From assembly GCF_009707545.1 (NCBI RefSeq), contig NZ_WLYK01000016.1:16224-80223 (forward strand): a stretch of 64,000 bases of DNA. The letters run 5' to 3'. Both the position numbers and the translations under genes were made by a program. Every line of letters begins with the position of its first letter. Position 1 is the stretch's first letter. Origin of the DNA: Nakamurella alba. Its GTDB lineage: Bacteria > Actinomycetota > Actinomycetes > Mycobacteriales > Nakamurellaceae. The notes below the pieces were generated by a model, which was given only the letters and a program-made list of their open reading frames with translations, did not search any database and had not been told where the DNA came from. Of this stretch, positions 50,600-59,318 are shown piece by piece.

Positions 50600-51920
50600 C
50601 GACGAACAGAACCTCCCGATCGGCACGCCGCACCGGGCCGGTGGTGGCACTGGTGGCGGGCATCGGCCTGCTCGCCGGGTGCACCGGCAGCAGCGACGCC
50701 GGCGGCAATACCTCGGCCTCGCCGGCGGCAGCGGCCACCACGGCCGCGGCAGTCACCTCCGCCTCGTCGACGACCAGCGGGACGGTCGTCACCGACCCGA
50801 CCTCATCCGGCACTCCGACGGAGCCGACCCCGCCGACCGACACCGTCGACAGGGCAGCACTTCTGGACCAGGCGCTGGCCGAGCTGGTCGCCATGCCGGG
50901 CGGCCCGCCGGGTGCGATTGCCGTGGTGCAGATCGGCGACGAGCGGACGGTGCACACCGCCGGGTTCGCCGACGTCGAGACGAAGACCGATATCGACGTG
51001 GACGACCACATGCGGATCGCCAGCGTCGCCAAGGCGTTCAGTGGGGCCACCGCGCTGGCCCTGGTCGACGCCGGCGAGCTGTCCCTGGACGACACCATCG
51101 GTGACGTGCTACCGGCCATGCCGAAGGCCTGGGCCGCCGTGACGCTGCGCCAGCTCATGAACCACACCAGCGGCGTCCCGGACTTCCTGATGTCGGAGAA
51201 GTTCCGCGACCGCTACATCGCGGATCCCGACAAGCCGGTGGCTCCGAAGGATCTCGTCGGGTCGTCGCGGACAAGCCGCTGGACTTCCCGAACGGGAGCC
51301 GGTACGTCTACTCCAACTCCGACAACATCCTGATCGGACTGATGGTGGAAGCCGCCACCGGCGGCACCTACCCGGACGCGCTGCAGAAGTACGTCCTCGA
51401 TCCGCTCGGTCTGGAGAACACCTCCCTGCCTTCGGAGGTCGCCCTGCCGGAGCCGTTCATCCACGGCTACGACCTGACCGGGACCGACCCGATGGAGGAC
51501 GTGACCGAGGGTCTCGCCCCGGGCTGGGCCTGGGCCTCCGGTGGTGTGGTGTCCACCCCGGCCGACCTGAACACCTTCGTCCGCGGCTACGTCAGCGGCG
51601 AGCTGTACAGCGCCGAGGTGCGCGCCGAGCAGCAGAAGCTGTTCATCCCCGGTGGCGAGTCCGGGCCGCCCGGACCGGGTCTCAACTCCGCGAGCCTGTC
51701 GCTGTTCCGCTACCAGACCGAGTGCGGCACCGTCTACGGGCACACCGGCAACACCGTCGGCTACACGCAGTTCATCGCCGCCTCCCCCGACGGCACCCGC
51801 TCGGTGACGGTCTCGATCAACCTGCAGCGCACCGACCACTCCGAGGACCAGGCGGCCTTCGTGTTCGATGCGCTGCAGCGCGCCGAGCTGGCCGGCGTGT
51901 GCATGGCACTCCAGGGCTGA
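50596..51920 (+). pseudogene. Serine hydrolase (class C beta-lactamase family) lipoprotein, frameshifted
   Basis: N-terminal lipobox LLAGC, a Ser/Thr/Ala linker, then a penicillin-binding-like fold with S-x-x-K in RIASVAKAF. The frame is lost near 51258-51262, after KDLVG. From 51261 the next frame resumes as VVADKPLDFPNGSRYVYSNS, includes the YSN motif and HTG in GHTGNTVGY, and ends at 51920. One missing base, most likely a G in the run GTCGGGTC, restores a protein of about 441 residues. It is either a recent mutation or an assembly error; everything else is intact. GTGA coupling to the kinase gene suggests joint control. Confidence 0.82.
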
Positions 51921-52002
51921 GATCCACTGCGCGGGCGGTCATCCGGGTTTCCGGGTGGCCGCCCGCTGCGTTTCCGGACGCGAGCGCCGCCATGCTCGCC
52001 CG

Positions 52003-52255
52003 ATGTCCATCGACTACCCGGTGCCGGGTCCGCTGACCGGACTGGGCCAGGTCCCGGCAATCGCCTGAGAAAGTGGAGATGCTCCCCTGGGACGAGTGGG
52101 GCCGGACGACGGATGCCTACGACGGCCGGACCGGCGACGACTACGACGAGTTGCTCGACCTTGTCGCCGCAACGTGCGCGTCCGACGATCCGGCTGCGGT
52201 TGCGGAGCTGTACCGGCATCCGGACCTGCGGGTGCCGGACGACATGATCGGATAA
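52003..52255 (+). pseudogene. Transglutaminase-like gene remnant with internal deletion
   Basis: The ATG at 52003 opens MSIDYPVPGPLTGLGQVPAI and stops at 52068. From 52070 another frame reads KVEMLPWDEWGRTTDAY to a stop at 52255, ending DLRVPDDMIG. From memory these are the N- and C-terminal ends of an actinobacterial transglutaminase-core protein of about 280 residues, so some 190-200 internal codons, including the catalytic Cys-His-Asp region, would be missing. The C-terminal piece could still be read from the GTG at 52073 as a 60-residue peptide. The following gap to 52439 (184 bases) holds nothing I recognise. Confidence 0.55.
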
Positions 52256-52439
52256 CGGCCGGGTCCCCTCGTGTGCACGACCGCCCACTTGGCCCTGGTG
52301 CGCGTTCGACTGTTCGTCCGCTCGCCGGTCCGGAAGATCGGGTCCCCCACCACGCGCGATGACCGGTACCCACCCGCTTTCGATCCCAGCGGTTCGGATC
52401 CCTTGCGAAACGGCAGGTCCGCGCGGTTCGATCAGGCTC

Positions 52440-53339
52440 GTGACGATCGATGCTCACGTCCACCTCTACGACAGCAGCGCGATCGGCTACGGGGTGTTCG
52501 CGCACCGCGATCCGACCTTCGAGGCCTTGCTGGGTGACTACTCTGCCCTACCCAGGAGCTACTCGGTGGCGGATTACCGACTGGCCACCGCCGGCCGGAA
52601 GATCGACGGCATCGTGTGGCACGAATTCATCTCGGACGACCCGGAGGCCGAGATCCGTTGGGCGCAGGACCTTGCCGATACCTCTGACCTCCCGATGGCA
52701 CTCGTCGGCCTGGCCGACTTCGCCGATCCACTGGTCGAGGCTCGGCTCGAACTGCTGGAGGCCCTGCCGAACGTCACGGCCGTCCGACAACACCTCGGCT
52801 GGGATCCGGTCGATCCGGTCCGCCGGATGACCTCGCGCCCGGACCACATGACCGACCCGGTCTGGGACGCGGGGCTGGCGCGGCTGGGCAGGACCGACCT
52901 CCGCTGCGCACTCGAGGTCTTTGCGCCCCAGCTGGCCGAGCTGACCGCGGTGGTCCGCCGCCATCCTGACATCGGCTTCACCATCGCTGTTCTCGGCTGG
53001 CCGACGGCCCTGGACCCGGACTCAAGGTCCCGCTGGCGGGCCGACATGGCGGCTCTCGCCCGGTGCGGGAACACCGTGCTGAGCATCTCCGCGGTGGAGT
53101 GCATCTTCGGTCCGGCCTGGGACGAGGACACCGCCGTCGACTGGATCACCGAGGCCGTCGGGCTCTTCGGGACCGACCGCAGCATGTTCGGCAGTCATCT
53201 GCCCATCGACGGGCTCTCCTACGGCTTCCATCGGCTGTACCAGGCCTATGACCGGGTCCTGGCGGGATGCTCGCCGTCCGAGCGCGACGCGGCCTACCAC
53301 GGGACCGCGCAACGCTGGTACCGGATGCCAGTCTGCTGA
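52440..53339 (+). CDS. Amidohydrolase-2 family metal hydrolase
   Basis: A 299-residue TIM-barrel hydrolase of PF04909. HxH in IDAHVHLYD opens the protein; VRQHLGWDP, the Asp/His region near ISAVECIFG and FGSHLPIDGL near the end fit the family. Relatives act on lactones (PDC hydrolase), L-rhamnono-lactonase-type substrates or decarboxylate aromatic acids. The GTG at 52440 is chosen because homology starts immediately there; only a weak AGG precedes it, and an in-frame ATG at 52359 is possible. Confidence 0.75.
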   Translation: MTIDAHVHLYDSSAIGYGVFAHRDPTFEALLGDYSALPRSYSVADYRLATAGRKIDGIVWHEFISDDPEAEIRWAQDLADTSDLPMALVGLADFADPLVEARLELLEALPNVTAVRQHLGWDPVDPVRRMTSRPDHMTDPVWDAGLARLGRTDLRCALEVFAPQLAELTAVVRRHPDIGFTIAVLGWPTALDPDSRSRWRADMAALARCGNTVLSISAVECIFGPAWDEDTAVDWITEAVGLFGTDRSMFGSHLPIDGLSYGFHRLYQAYDRVLAGCSPSERDAAYHGTAQRWYRMPVC

Positions 53340-53801
53340 AGATCGGGGCAATCCTCGGGCGTGGTCCGACGGATCTCGGATCCGGGGCACCACGAACCCG
53401 GATCCGGTGAGCACCACCAGACGATCGCCCAGCGGTTCCGGCGGCCGGACCATCGCGGTCCGGAATGCGGCGGCAACGCTGCAATCCAGGTCATCATCGG
53501 AATCCGGGGTCGGCAGGGTGACGAGGCGGAGGACCACGACCGGATCCAATTCGTCGACGACTGCAGGCCAGAAGTCACGATCGAGGCAACTCCGACATCG
53601 TCGGCCAGGGCCCTGTGGACCGCGTCGGCGGACGACTTCGCCGTGGTCGCCGCCGTGATCGATCTGGATCCCTCGATCTTCCGACACCTCACGGCGACGC
53701 TGCCCGACGGCCGCCCGTTCGAGGCCCCCTGCGCTGACTGGGCCGCTCGCACGTCTCCGGTGGCGCCACCACCCCGGCCGAGCGGCTAAACTGCTCCCGC
53801 T
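53340..53801. other. Stretch without a confident gene; possible decayed ORFs
   Basis: Open frames exist on both strands. The plus frame ending at 53789 has high third-position GC in its last 60 codons (ALWTASADDFAVVAAVIDLD). The minus frame at about 53590-53340 reads plausibly (FWPAVVDELDPVVVLRLVTL). Neither has a good start or known family and they conflict, so I leave the region unassigned; it may be degraded sequence at the edge of the island. Confidence 0.4.
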
Positions 53802-53874
53802 GCCCCTTTAGCTCAGTCGGTAGAGCGTCTCACTCGTAATGAGAAGGTCTACGGTTCGATTCCGTAAAGGGGCT
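53802..53874 (+). tRNA. tRNA-Thr (anticodon CGT)
   Basis: 73 bases fold as a full cloverleaf: acceptor GCCCCTT/AAGGGGC, D-arm with GCTCAGTCGGTAGAGC, anticodon stem TCTCA/TGAGA enclosing loop CTCGTAA with anticodon CGT, and T-arm with GGTTCGATTCC. The 3' CCA is not encoded. The integrase gene begins 110 bases downstream, making the 3' half a likely attachment site. Confidence 0.96.
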
Positions 53875-53884
53875 CGTTTCCGCA

Positions 53885-53912
53885 GGTCGGAGGCCTGAGA
53901 GGGCCTCCGACC
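53885..53912 (+). terminator. Strong hairpin after tRNA-Thr
   Basis: GGTCGGAGGCC (53885-53895) and GGCCTCCGACC (53902-53912) form a perfect 11-bp stem with a 6-base loop, ten bases past the tRNA. No immediate T-run follows. Probably ends tRNA transcription and insulates the integrase. Confidence 0.75.
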
Positions 53913-53983
53913 TCCGGCCTTGCTACTTTATTTGCACACAAACCCCTGTATCTCTTGCTACTTTTCGGCGTACCGTCCAGGTC

Positions 53984-55357
53984 ATGGGACGTGCGAAGCT
54001 CGCCGCGAACGCCACGGGCAAGGTCTCGATCGTGCCGATGTACGTCGACCCGCAGACCGGTCGCGAGCAGCGCGTTCCCCGAGAAGCCCGCTCCACCTGG
54101 CCGGCAGCGGCCGTGTCGCGGTGGGCAGTGAGCGGGCTCACCCGAGTGCAGGACCGGAGCGTCCGGGATCCGGAGACCGGTGCCTTCACCGTCGGCCGGA
54201 GGGTGCAGATCAGGTTCAGCTCGACCACCGGCGACCGGGCCAGGTGCGAGCAGGAGTTCGCCCGGCTGGCCCGGAAGGCCCAGACGGAGGCAGCTTGGGC
54301 TTCTGCCGGCGCGGCTCAGCCTGGGCATCCGATCGGGCCGATCGTCGAACAACTCCTGGCGCAAAGGGAAGTGAGTGGCGAGTACTCGGCCGGCACCATG
54401 ACGGCGTATCGGAACGCCGAGCGGCGCTTGCGGGAAACTGGCATCCTGAAGGAAGACATCGCATCGGTGACGTCAACCCGGGTCGGCGAGGTTCTTCGCC
54501 TGATAGCGACCAAGGCGAGCGTGGGCCGGCAGTCCAGCCAGGGGGGAACCGCGGTCGCCAAGACATCCCGATCGGTGCTCTCGTTGGCGTTCAAGCACGG
54601 CATCTCTCAGGGGTGGATCGGTGTCAATCCGGTACGGGACGCTGGGGAGATCCGGCGGCCGAAGCGGCGGACGACGGAGAGAAGAGAGGGCATCGACCAC
54701 GAGCGCGCGCTCACCAAGGAGGAGAAGGTCAGATTGGCGTGGAGTGTCGCCAGGAGCGAGCGCGCTGTGCGTCTGGATGTCCGCGACCTCATCCTGGCCG
54801 GGCTGGCCATCGGGGGGCGCATCGGCGAGGTGTGCGCCATCCGTTGGTGCGACGTCTCGTTCTTCCAGCGGTCGACCGGTGCAGGGACAGTCGGCATGGC
54901 CAGCGTGACCATCTCGGGAACGATTGTGCGACGACCCGGTGTGGGCCTCGCCCGGGAGACCACCAAGACGGCATCGAGCGTTCGCACGCTTCCGCTCCCG
55001 CCGCGGATCGCTGCGCTCCTGCGGCGGCGGGCACGAGCGGCCGGGGTTCAGCTGGACAAGATGAGGCTGGACCATCGGCCGGTATTCCCCGCGCCGGGAC
55101 GATGGGAGCTGCCAGAAGAGCGCTACCAGCTCCGCGACTCCTCCAACACCGCCTCGGCGCTCCGGGTCGAGTTCGACCGAGCCGGGCTTGACTGGATCAC
55201 CTTCCACGGGTTGCGCCGGAGTGCCCTCACAGCGCTGGCGGACGTTCTCCCGATTCGGCAAGTCGCAGACTTCGCCGGCCACAGCAGTATCAAGACCACG
55301 ATCGATTCCTACCTGGCTCGCGGCAGAGTCAGCGAGCAAGTGGCGGACCTCCTATGA
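53984..55357 (+). CDS. Tyrosine-family site-specific integrase
   Basis: A 457-residue phage/island integrase. The N-terminal SAM-like domain covers about 110-215 (GEYSAGTMTAYRNAERRLRE). Catalytic residues are present: Arg in GGRIGEVCAIRW, Lys in TTKTASSVRT, H-x-x-R in FHGLRRSALT, His in AGHSSIKTT and Tyr in IDSYLARG. It appears intact. It sits directly after tRNA-Thr and points away from it, the classic arrangement of an element integrated at the tRNA 3' end. The upstream 70 bases are AT-rich compared with the surroundings. Confidence 0.92.
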   Translation: MGRAKLAANATGKVSIVPMYVDPQTGREQRVPREARSTWPAAAVSRWAVSGLTRVQDRSVRDPETGAFTVGRRVQIRFSSTTGDRARCEQEFARLARKAQTEAAWASAGAAQPGHPIGPIVEQLLAQREVSGEYSAGTMTAYRNAERRLRETGILKEDIASVTSTRVGEVLRLIATKASVGRQSSQGGTAVAKTSRSVLSLAFKHGISQGWIGVNPVRDAGEIRRPKRRTTERREGIDHERALTKEEKVRLAWSVARSERAVRLDVRDLILAGLAIGGRIGEVCAIRWCDVSFFQRSTGAGTVGMASVTISGTIVRRPGVGLARETTKTASSVRTLPLPPRIAALLRRRARAAGVQLDKMRLDHRPVFPAPGRWELPEERYQLRDSSNTASALRVEFDRAGLDWITFHGLRRSALTALADVLPIRQVADFAGHSSIKTTIDSYLARGRVSEQVADLL

Positions 55358-55411
55358 GTACCCGCGACTCATTCAATCCGGGGCGATTCCTGCTGCTGGA
55401 GCAGCTCAAGT

Positions 55412-55442
55412 GGTGAGGTCCCGTCGGGTGGTGTAGGTCGTC
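55412..55442. repeat. IS256 terminal inverted repeat, left
   Basis: Begins GGTGAGGTCCCGTCGGGTGG and continues TGTAGG. It matches the reverse complement of 58416-58446 at about 26 of 31 positions. Confidence 0.8.
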
Positions 55443-56110
55443 ACCGTGTTCGGGGCAGCGAGTTCGGGTTGATCATGCAGTGAGGGTGGCCGGTGGCGCC
55501 ACCTCCTTGGGCCTGTTGTCGAGTTGAGCCATGGACGCCTCGGAGAAGCAGCGGCGTTCGGAGACCTGCCACTCGTCGTGGGTCTCGATCAGCACCGAGC
55601 CGGCCAGGCGCAGCAGCGCAGCCGGGTTGGCGAAGACGCCGACGACGTCGGTGCGGCGCTTGATCTCCTTGTTGACCCGTTCCAGCGGGTTGGTCGACCA
55701 CATCTTCTTCTAGTGCGAGACCGGGAAGTCCGCGAACGCAGTCACGTCGACTTTCGCTGCGAGCAACTGGGTTTCGACCTTCGGGAACTGCCGGCCGAGC
55801 ATGCCGGCGATCACGTCGACCTGGTCACGGACATGCGCCGGGTCGGGCTGGGCGAAGATCGTGCGGATCGCCGCGGCCACCATCTCCGCGTGCCCCTTGG
55901 GCACGTTCGCCAACACGTTCCGCAGGAAGTGCACCCGGCAGACTCCCACTGTCAACCTTGGTATTGGCTGGGTGGTGGGTGCCGGGCGTGGTTGAGCGCG
56001 GTGACGGCCGGCGGCCGCACCGAGTGTCGAGGTCATCAGGGTCGTTCTGTTGCGGATCGGTTCCGTCGGCGGGCGGATTGCTGGAAGGGGGGCTGGTTCG
56101 GACCTGCTGG

Positions 56111-57331
56111 TCAGGTCGTCGAGTTCGCGGCGAGTTGTCGGGCCGCCGGGTGCCTTCCCGGGTCGTAGGTGGTCCGGTCGGTCCAGCACCGCCAGAGGAC
56201 GCGCATCCAGCGGGCGGCAACGCCGCGCAGCGCGCGGTGGTACTGCTGACTGCGGCTGCGGGCGTCCTTGAAAGCCGCTGCTGCCCAGTCGGATTGCCTC
56301 AGAGAGTTGAAGGTCCACCACATCGCCGCTTCCCGTAGCGACGCGTTGGCCGCGTACCGGAAACGCACGCTCCTGGACCGCCCGGACGACCGGGTGACCG
56401 GCGCCAAACCCGCTTCGGCAAGAAGAACTCCGACGGTTGGATACCGGGCTCGGTCTTCGCCGATCTCAGCCAGCAGGACACCGGTGAGTACCGGCCCGAC
56501 ACCCGGCATGCTGGCGAAGATGCCGGCATCGGGGTGTTCAGCCACGGCAGCGGCGATTGCATCGTCATAGGCAGCGATGTCGACGTTGAGCTCGTGCAAC
56601 AGTCGGGCGAACGTCTGCGCTGAGAAGCTCTTCCCGGCAACGGTTCCGACCGATCCGGACAGCAGGTTCTGACGCATCCTGTCTGCAAGTGTCTGGGCGG
56701 CTACTCATCCGGTGTAGTGGTGGCGGGTCAGGAAACCGTCCATCCTGGCCGTCTTCACCCGCGATGCCGCCGCCGGGGTCGGATAGTCGAGCACGAACTT
56801 CAGGGTGATCTCACGATCCACCGACGAGAACAGATGCACGGGCGCCGGGTGGTAGGCCTCCAGGATCATCCGGAGTTGATGTTCGACGGCCTGCTGGGTC
56901 TCCAGAAGGCGAGCCCGGTCCCGGGTGAGCGCCTTGACCTGTGCGAGCACCGGCGACGCGACGGGGAGCGTGCGCCAATTGGCGTGTTCGAATCGCAGCG
57001 TGTCGGCCAGCACGAACGCGTCGAACCGGTCGTCCTTCACCGCTGCGACTCGGTAACGCTCTCGCGCACGTGCCGAGATCCGCGGTGAAACCGGGTGCAT
57101 GACATGCCCTCTCGCCTGCAGGTGCTCGACGAGCAGACCTTCCGAGCGTTCAACGGCCACCGGCAACCGGGGGGCCAGACTGCGCATCTGGCGATCCAGC
57201 TCGGCCAGGCCGGCGACGTCGTGGCTGACCTTGACATTGACCACCGGCTTACCGACCGGATCCACAACGCACAGTTGATGGTGCGAACCACCCCAGTCGA
57301 CGCCCGCGAACAACGACCACACCTCGTCCAT
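56111..57331 (-). pseudogene. IS110-family DEDD transposase with one in-frame stop
   Basis: A frame of about 406 codons. The N-terminal RuvC-like DEDD domain shows GVDWGGSHHQ, VAVERSEG and KDDRFDAFVLAD. The C-terminal domain has MPGVGPVLTGVLLAEIGED and the Ser-containing RSSGRSRSVRFRYAANASLR. A single TGA at 56705-56707 interrupts it after RHHYTG, with the same frame continuing VAAQTLADRMRQ. A CGA-to-TGA change is the simplest cause. GAGGAG precedes the ATG at 57331. Confidence 0.85.
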
Positions 57332-57551
57332 CGATCCTCCTCGAGATCGACGTCCACCACCTCACGGCGGTTCCGCTGGGCGCTCATCCAGGTGCTCGAA
57401 GCACGACTCCCACTGGCCAGTTCAGAACCCGCCAACGCCGGGAGGTACAGGTCTGCCGCTGGACCTGAACCGGTCACCCTGCCAAGGTCCTCTCCCGGCG
57501 CCGGAGGTGGACCAGCGGGACCATCCCGCCACCAGTCATATTGACGGATGA
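57332..57551 (-). ncRNA. Candidate IS110 bridge-RNA region
   Basis: The 220-base leader between the element's end and the transposase start is where IS110-group elements encode the bridge RNA that pairs with target and donor. Read on the minus strand it contains hairpins, for example GCGGGA/TCCCGC at 57516-57530, and closing arms CTCCC/GGGAG further in. I cannot fold it fully or define the guide loops by hand, so this is a positional prediction. Confidence 0.35.
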
Positions 57552-58415
57552 GCGCTGCCACCCCGCGCCCAGGAACACCGTCCCGATCGCGGCCTGCAGC
57601 CCGGCGTGGGCGTCGGAGATGACCAGCTGCACCCCGGCCAGCCCACGGCGCCTCAGGCTGCGCAGGAACGCGGTCCAGAACGCCCCGTCCTCGCCGGTCG
57701 CCGACGTCGGAGCCCAGCACCTCGCGGCGGCCGTCGGCGGCGACGGCCGCCGGGTGGCGACGGCGACGGCGACGGCCTGGGATACGACCCGGTGGTTGAC
57801 CCTCGCCTTGCAGTAGGTGGCGTCCAGGGACATGTACCGGAACTGCTGGTCGGCCAGCGACCGGTACGGAACGCGGACACCTCGATGTCCAGGTCCGCGC
57901 AGATCCTGGACACCTCGGACTTGGAGATCCCCGGGTCGGCGCTTATCGCCTTGACCAGGTCGTCGACCTTGCGGGTCGAGGTGCCGTGCAGATAGGCCTC
58001 CATCACGACCGCGAACAGGCACTGATCGACCCGGCGGCGCCGCTCCAACAACGACGGGAAGAACGACCCCGTACGGAGTTTCGGGATCTGCAGCTCCAGA
58101 TCGCCGGCGATCGTGGACAGCGTCCGGGGTCGGTGACCGTTGCGCTGGTTGGTGCGGGACTCGGTCCGCTCGTGCGGGCCGGCACCGATCACCGAGGTCA
58201 GCTCCGCATCGATCAAAGCCTGATAGATCGTGGTCGCCGCATGGCGGATCCGTTCCTCGACATTGGTGTCCTTGAGTTCCTCGAGCAGCTCGAGCAAGGC
58301 AGACTGATCCAGGGCCATCGTGTGTTCGTGTCCTTCCGTGAGAACCATTGGCGTGGTCTCACCGACCGTCACACGATGGCCCCTCCAACGCGGTCACCCA
58401 CGCCTACAGGCCCCT

Positions 58416-58446
58416 GACCTCCTACACCACTCGCCGGGACGTCACC
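58416..58446. repeat. IS256 terminal inverted repeat, right
   Basis: Reverse complement begins GGTGACGTCCCGGCGAGTGG, pairing with the left repeat at 55412. It lies about 100 bases upstream of the transposase ATG at 58318. Confidence 0.8.
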
Positions 58447-58453
58447 TGTTGCC

Positions 58454-59284
58454 GTGGTGGGTTCTACTGACGGTCGCAACACCACCGCCCCAGATGAGGA
58501 GCCTGCGTTGTCGTCTCGTCGTGTGAAGAAGGGGCCGGGACGGCGTCCACTCTCGGCTCAGCGCCGCCGGTTCCTGGAACTGCGGGAACGGGGGTGGAGC
58601 GTCCGCGGCGCGGCCAGGGAGGTCGGGGTGTCCCGGGCGACGGGCAACAACTGGACCAACGGTCACAAGACTTACCGGCGTGGGATGCTGGTCGGGTTCG
58701 TGCCGGCGCTGGACCGGCTCGCCGTGCGGGAGATCTCCGCCCGGTTTCTGTCCCAGGACGAGCGGTTCGAGATCGCCGAGCTGCACCTGGCCGGGGTAAG
58801 CATCCGGCAGATCGCTGCCCGGTTGGGTCGAGCCCCGTCGACGGTGTCGCGGGAACTGCGCCGTAACGCCACCCCTCGGCAGGGTTACCGTCCGTTCGAG
58901 GCCCACCGCAGCGCGGTGCTGCGCCGGCACCGCGATCACCGCAGACGCATCGAGACCAACCCCATGCTTCTGGCTGCGATCGGCGCGCTGCTCCAACGGC
59001 GGTGGAGTCCACAGCAGATCTCCCGGCTCCTGCGTCGCCAGCATCCCCAGGACCGGGCGATGCACCTGTGCCACGAGAGCATCTACCAGGCCCTGTACCA
59101 GCCCGGATCGGTACTGATGCGGCCGACGACACTCTCACCCGGCCGGCGCTCCCCGCTACACACCGCCGCGCCCAACAGCCCCCGACAACCCCCGCCTAGT
59201 TTTCACCCGGCTCAACACCGTGGCCGACAGCCAGGGGTACCCGCAGCGGTCCTAGAGGGTCCGAGAATGGCTTCCAGGTGTTGA
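58454..59284 (+). pseudogene. IS30-family transposase, 3'-truncated
   Basis: Two N-terminal helix-turn-helix units are clear (WSVRGAAREVGVSRATGNNW and VSIRQIAARLGRAPSTVSRE), followed by the conserved MHLCHESIYQALYQPGS near residue 205. After about 59130 the sequence stops resembling IS30 and the DDE catalytic domain is absent. The frame runs to 59284 as Pro/Arg-rich junk. It starts only eight bases after the IS256 right end, so the elements are juxtaposed by deletion. Confidence 0.78.
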
Positions 59285-59318
59285 AGCAATCCCGTCTCAG
59301 GGGCGGAGCCAGGACTGG

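Larger units (their letters stand above)
55941..57551 (-). mobile_element. IS110-family element inserted in the IS256 transposase
   Basis: About 1611 bases, defined by rejoining the host transposase codons for WQR and CRVH (boundaries accurate to a few bases). No inverted repeats or target duplication, as expected for IS110. The rejoined target is the palindrome GGCAGCGCTGCC. Inside lie the transposase gene, a 220-base leader ahead of it and a 170-base tail after it. Confidence 0.8.
55473..58318 (-). pseudogene. IS256-type transposase, split and mutated
   Basis: N-terminal part 58318 to 57552 opens MALDQSALLELLEELKDTN, includes DLELQIPKLRTGSFFPSLLE, and carries the DDE-domain segment FRYMSLDATYCKARVNHRVV, but changes frame near 57870 and again around 57700-57770. 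It ends GAGWQR at the junction. The C-terminal part, 55940 to 55473, resumes CRVHFLRNVLANVPKG, has an in-frame TAG at 55711-55713 (expected Trp in the FPxxxW-KK-WSTNPLERVN region) and ends at 55473. Joined, the two parts give about 411 codons, the usual length. Intervening sequence is the IS110 element. Confidence 0.85.
55412..58446 (-). mobile_element. IS256-family element, interrupted by an IS110-family element
   Basis: Terminal inverted repeats at 55412-55442 and 58416-58446 bracket a minus-strand Mutator-type transposase. Removing the inserted 1611 bases leaves about 1.42 kb, normal for IS256. No target duplication is visible (flanks GCTCAAGT and TGTTGCCG), so the surroundings were rearranged after insertion. 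The transposase is broken several times, and the element is immobile without help. Confidence 0.82.

Noticed and set aside
55404..58454. Target-site duplication around the IS256 element
   Set aside because: The eight bases on each side (GCTCAAGT and TGTTGCCG) do not match.
58454..59284. Intact IS30 transposase
   Set aside because: Only the HTH half is recognisable; the DDE domain is missing after about 59130.
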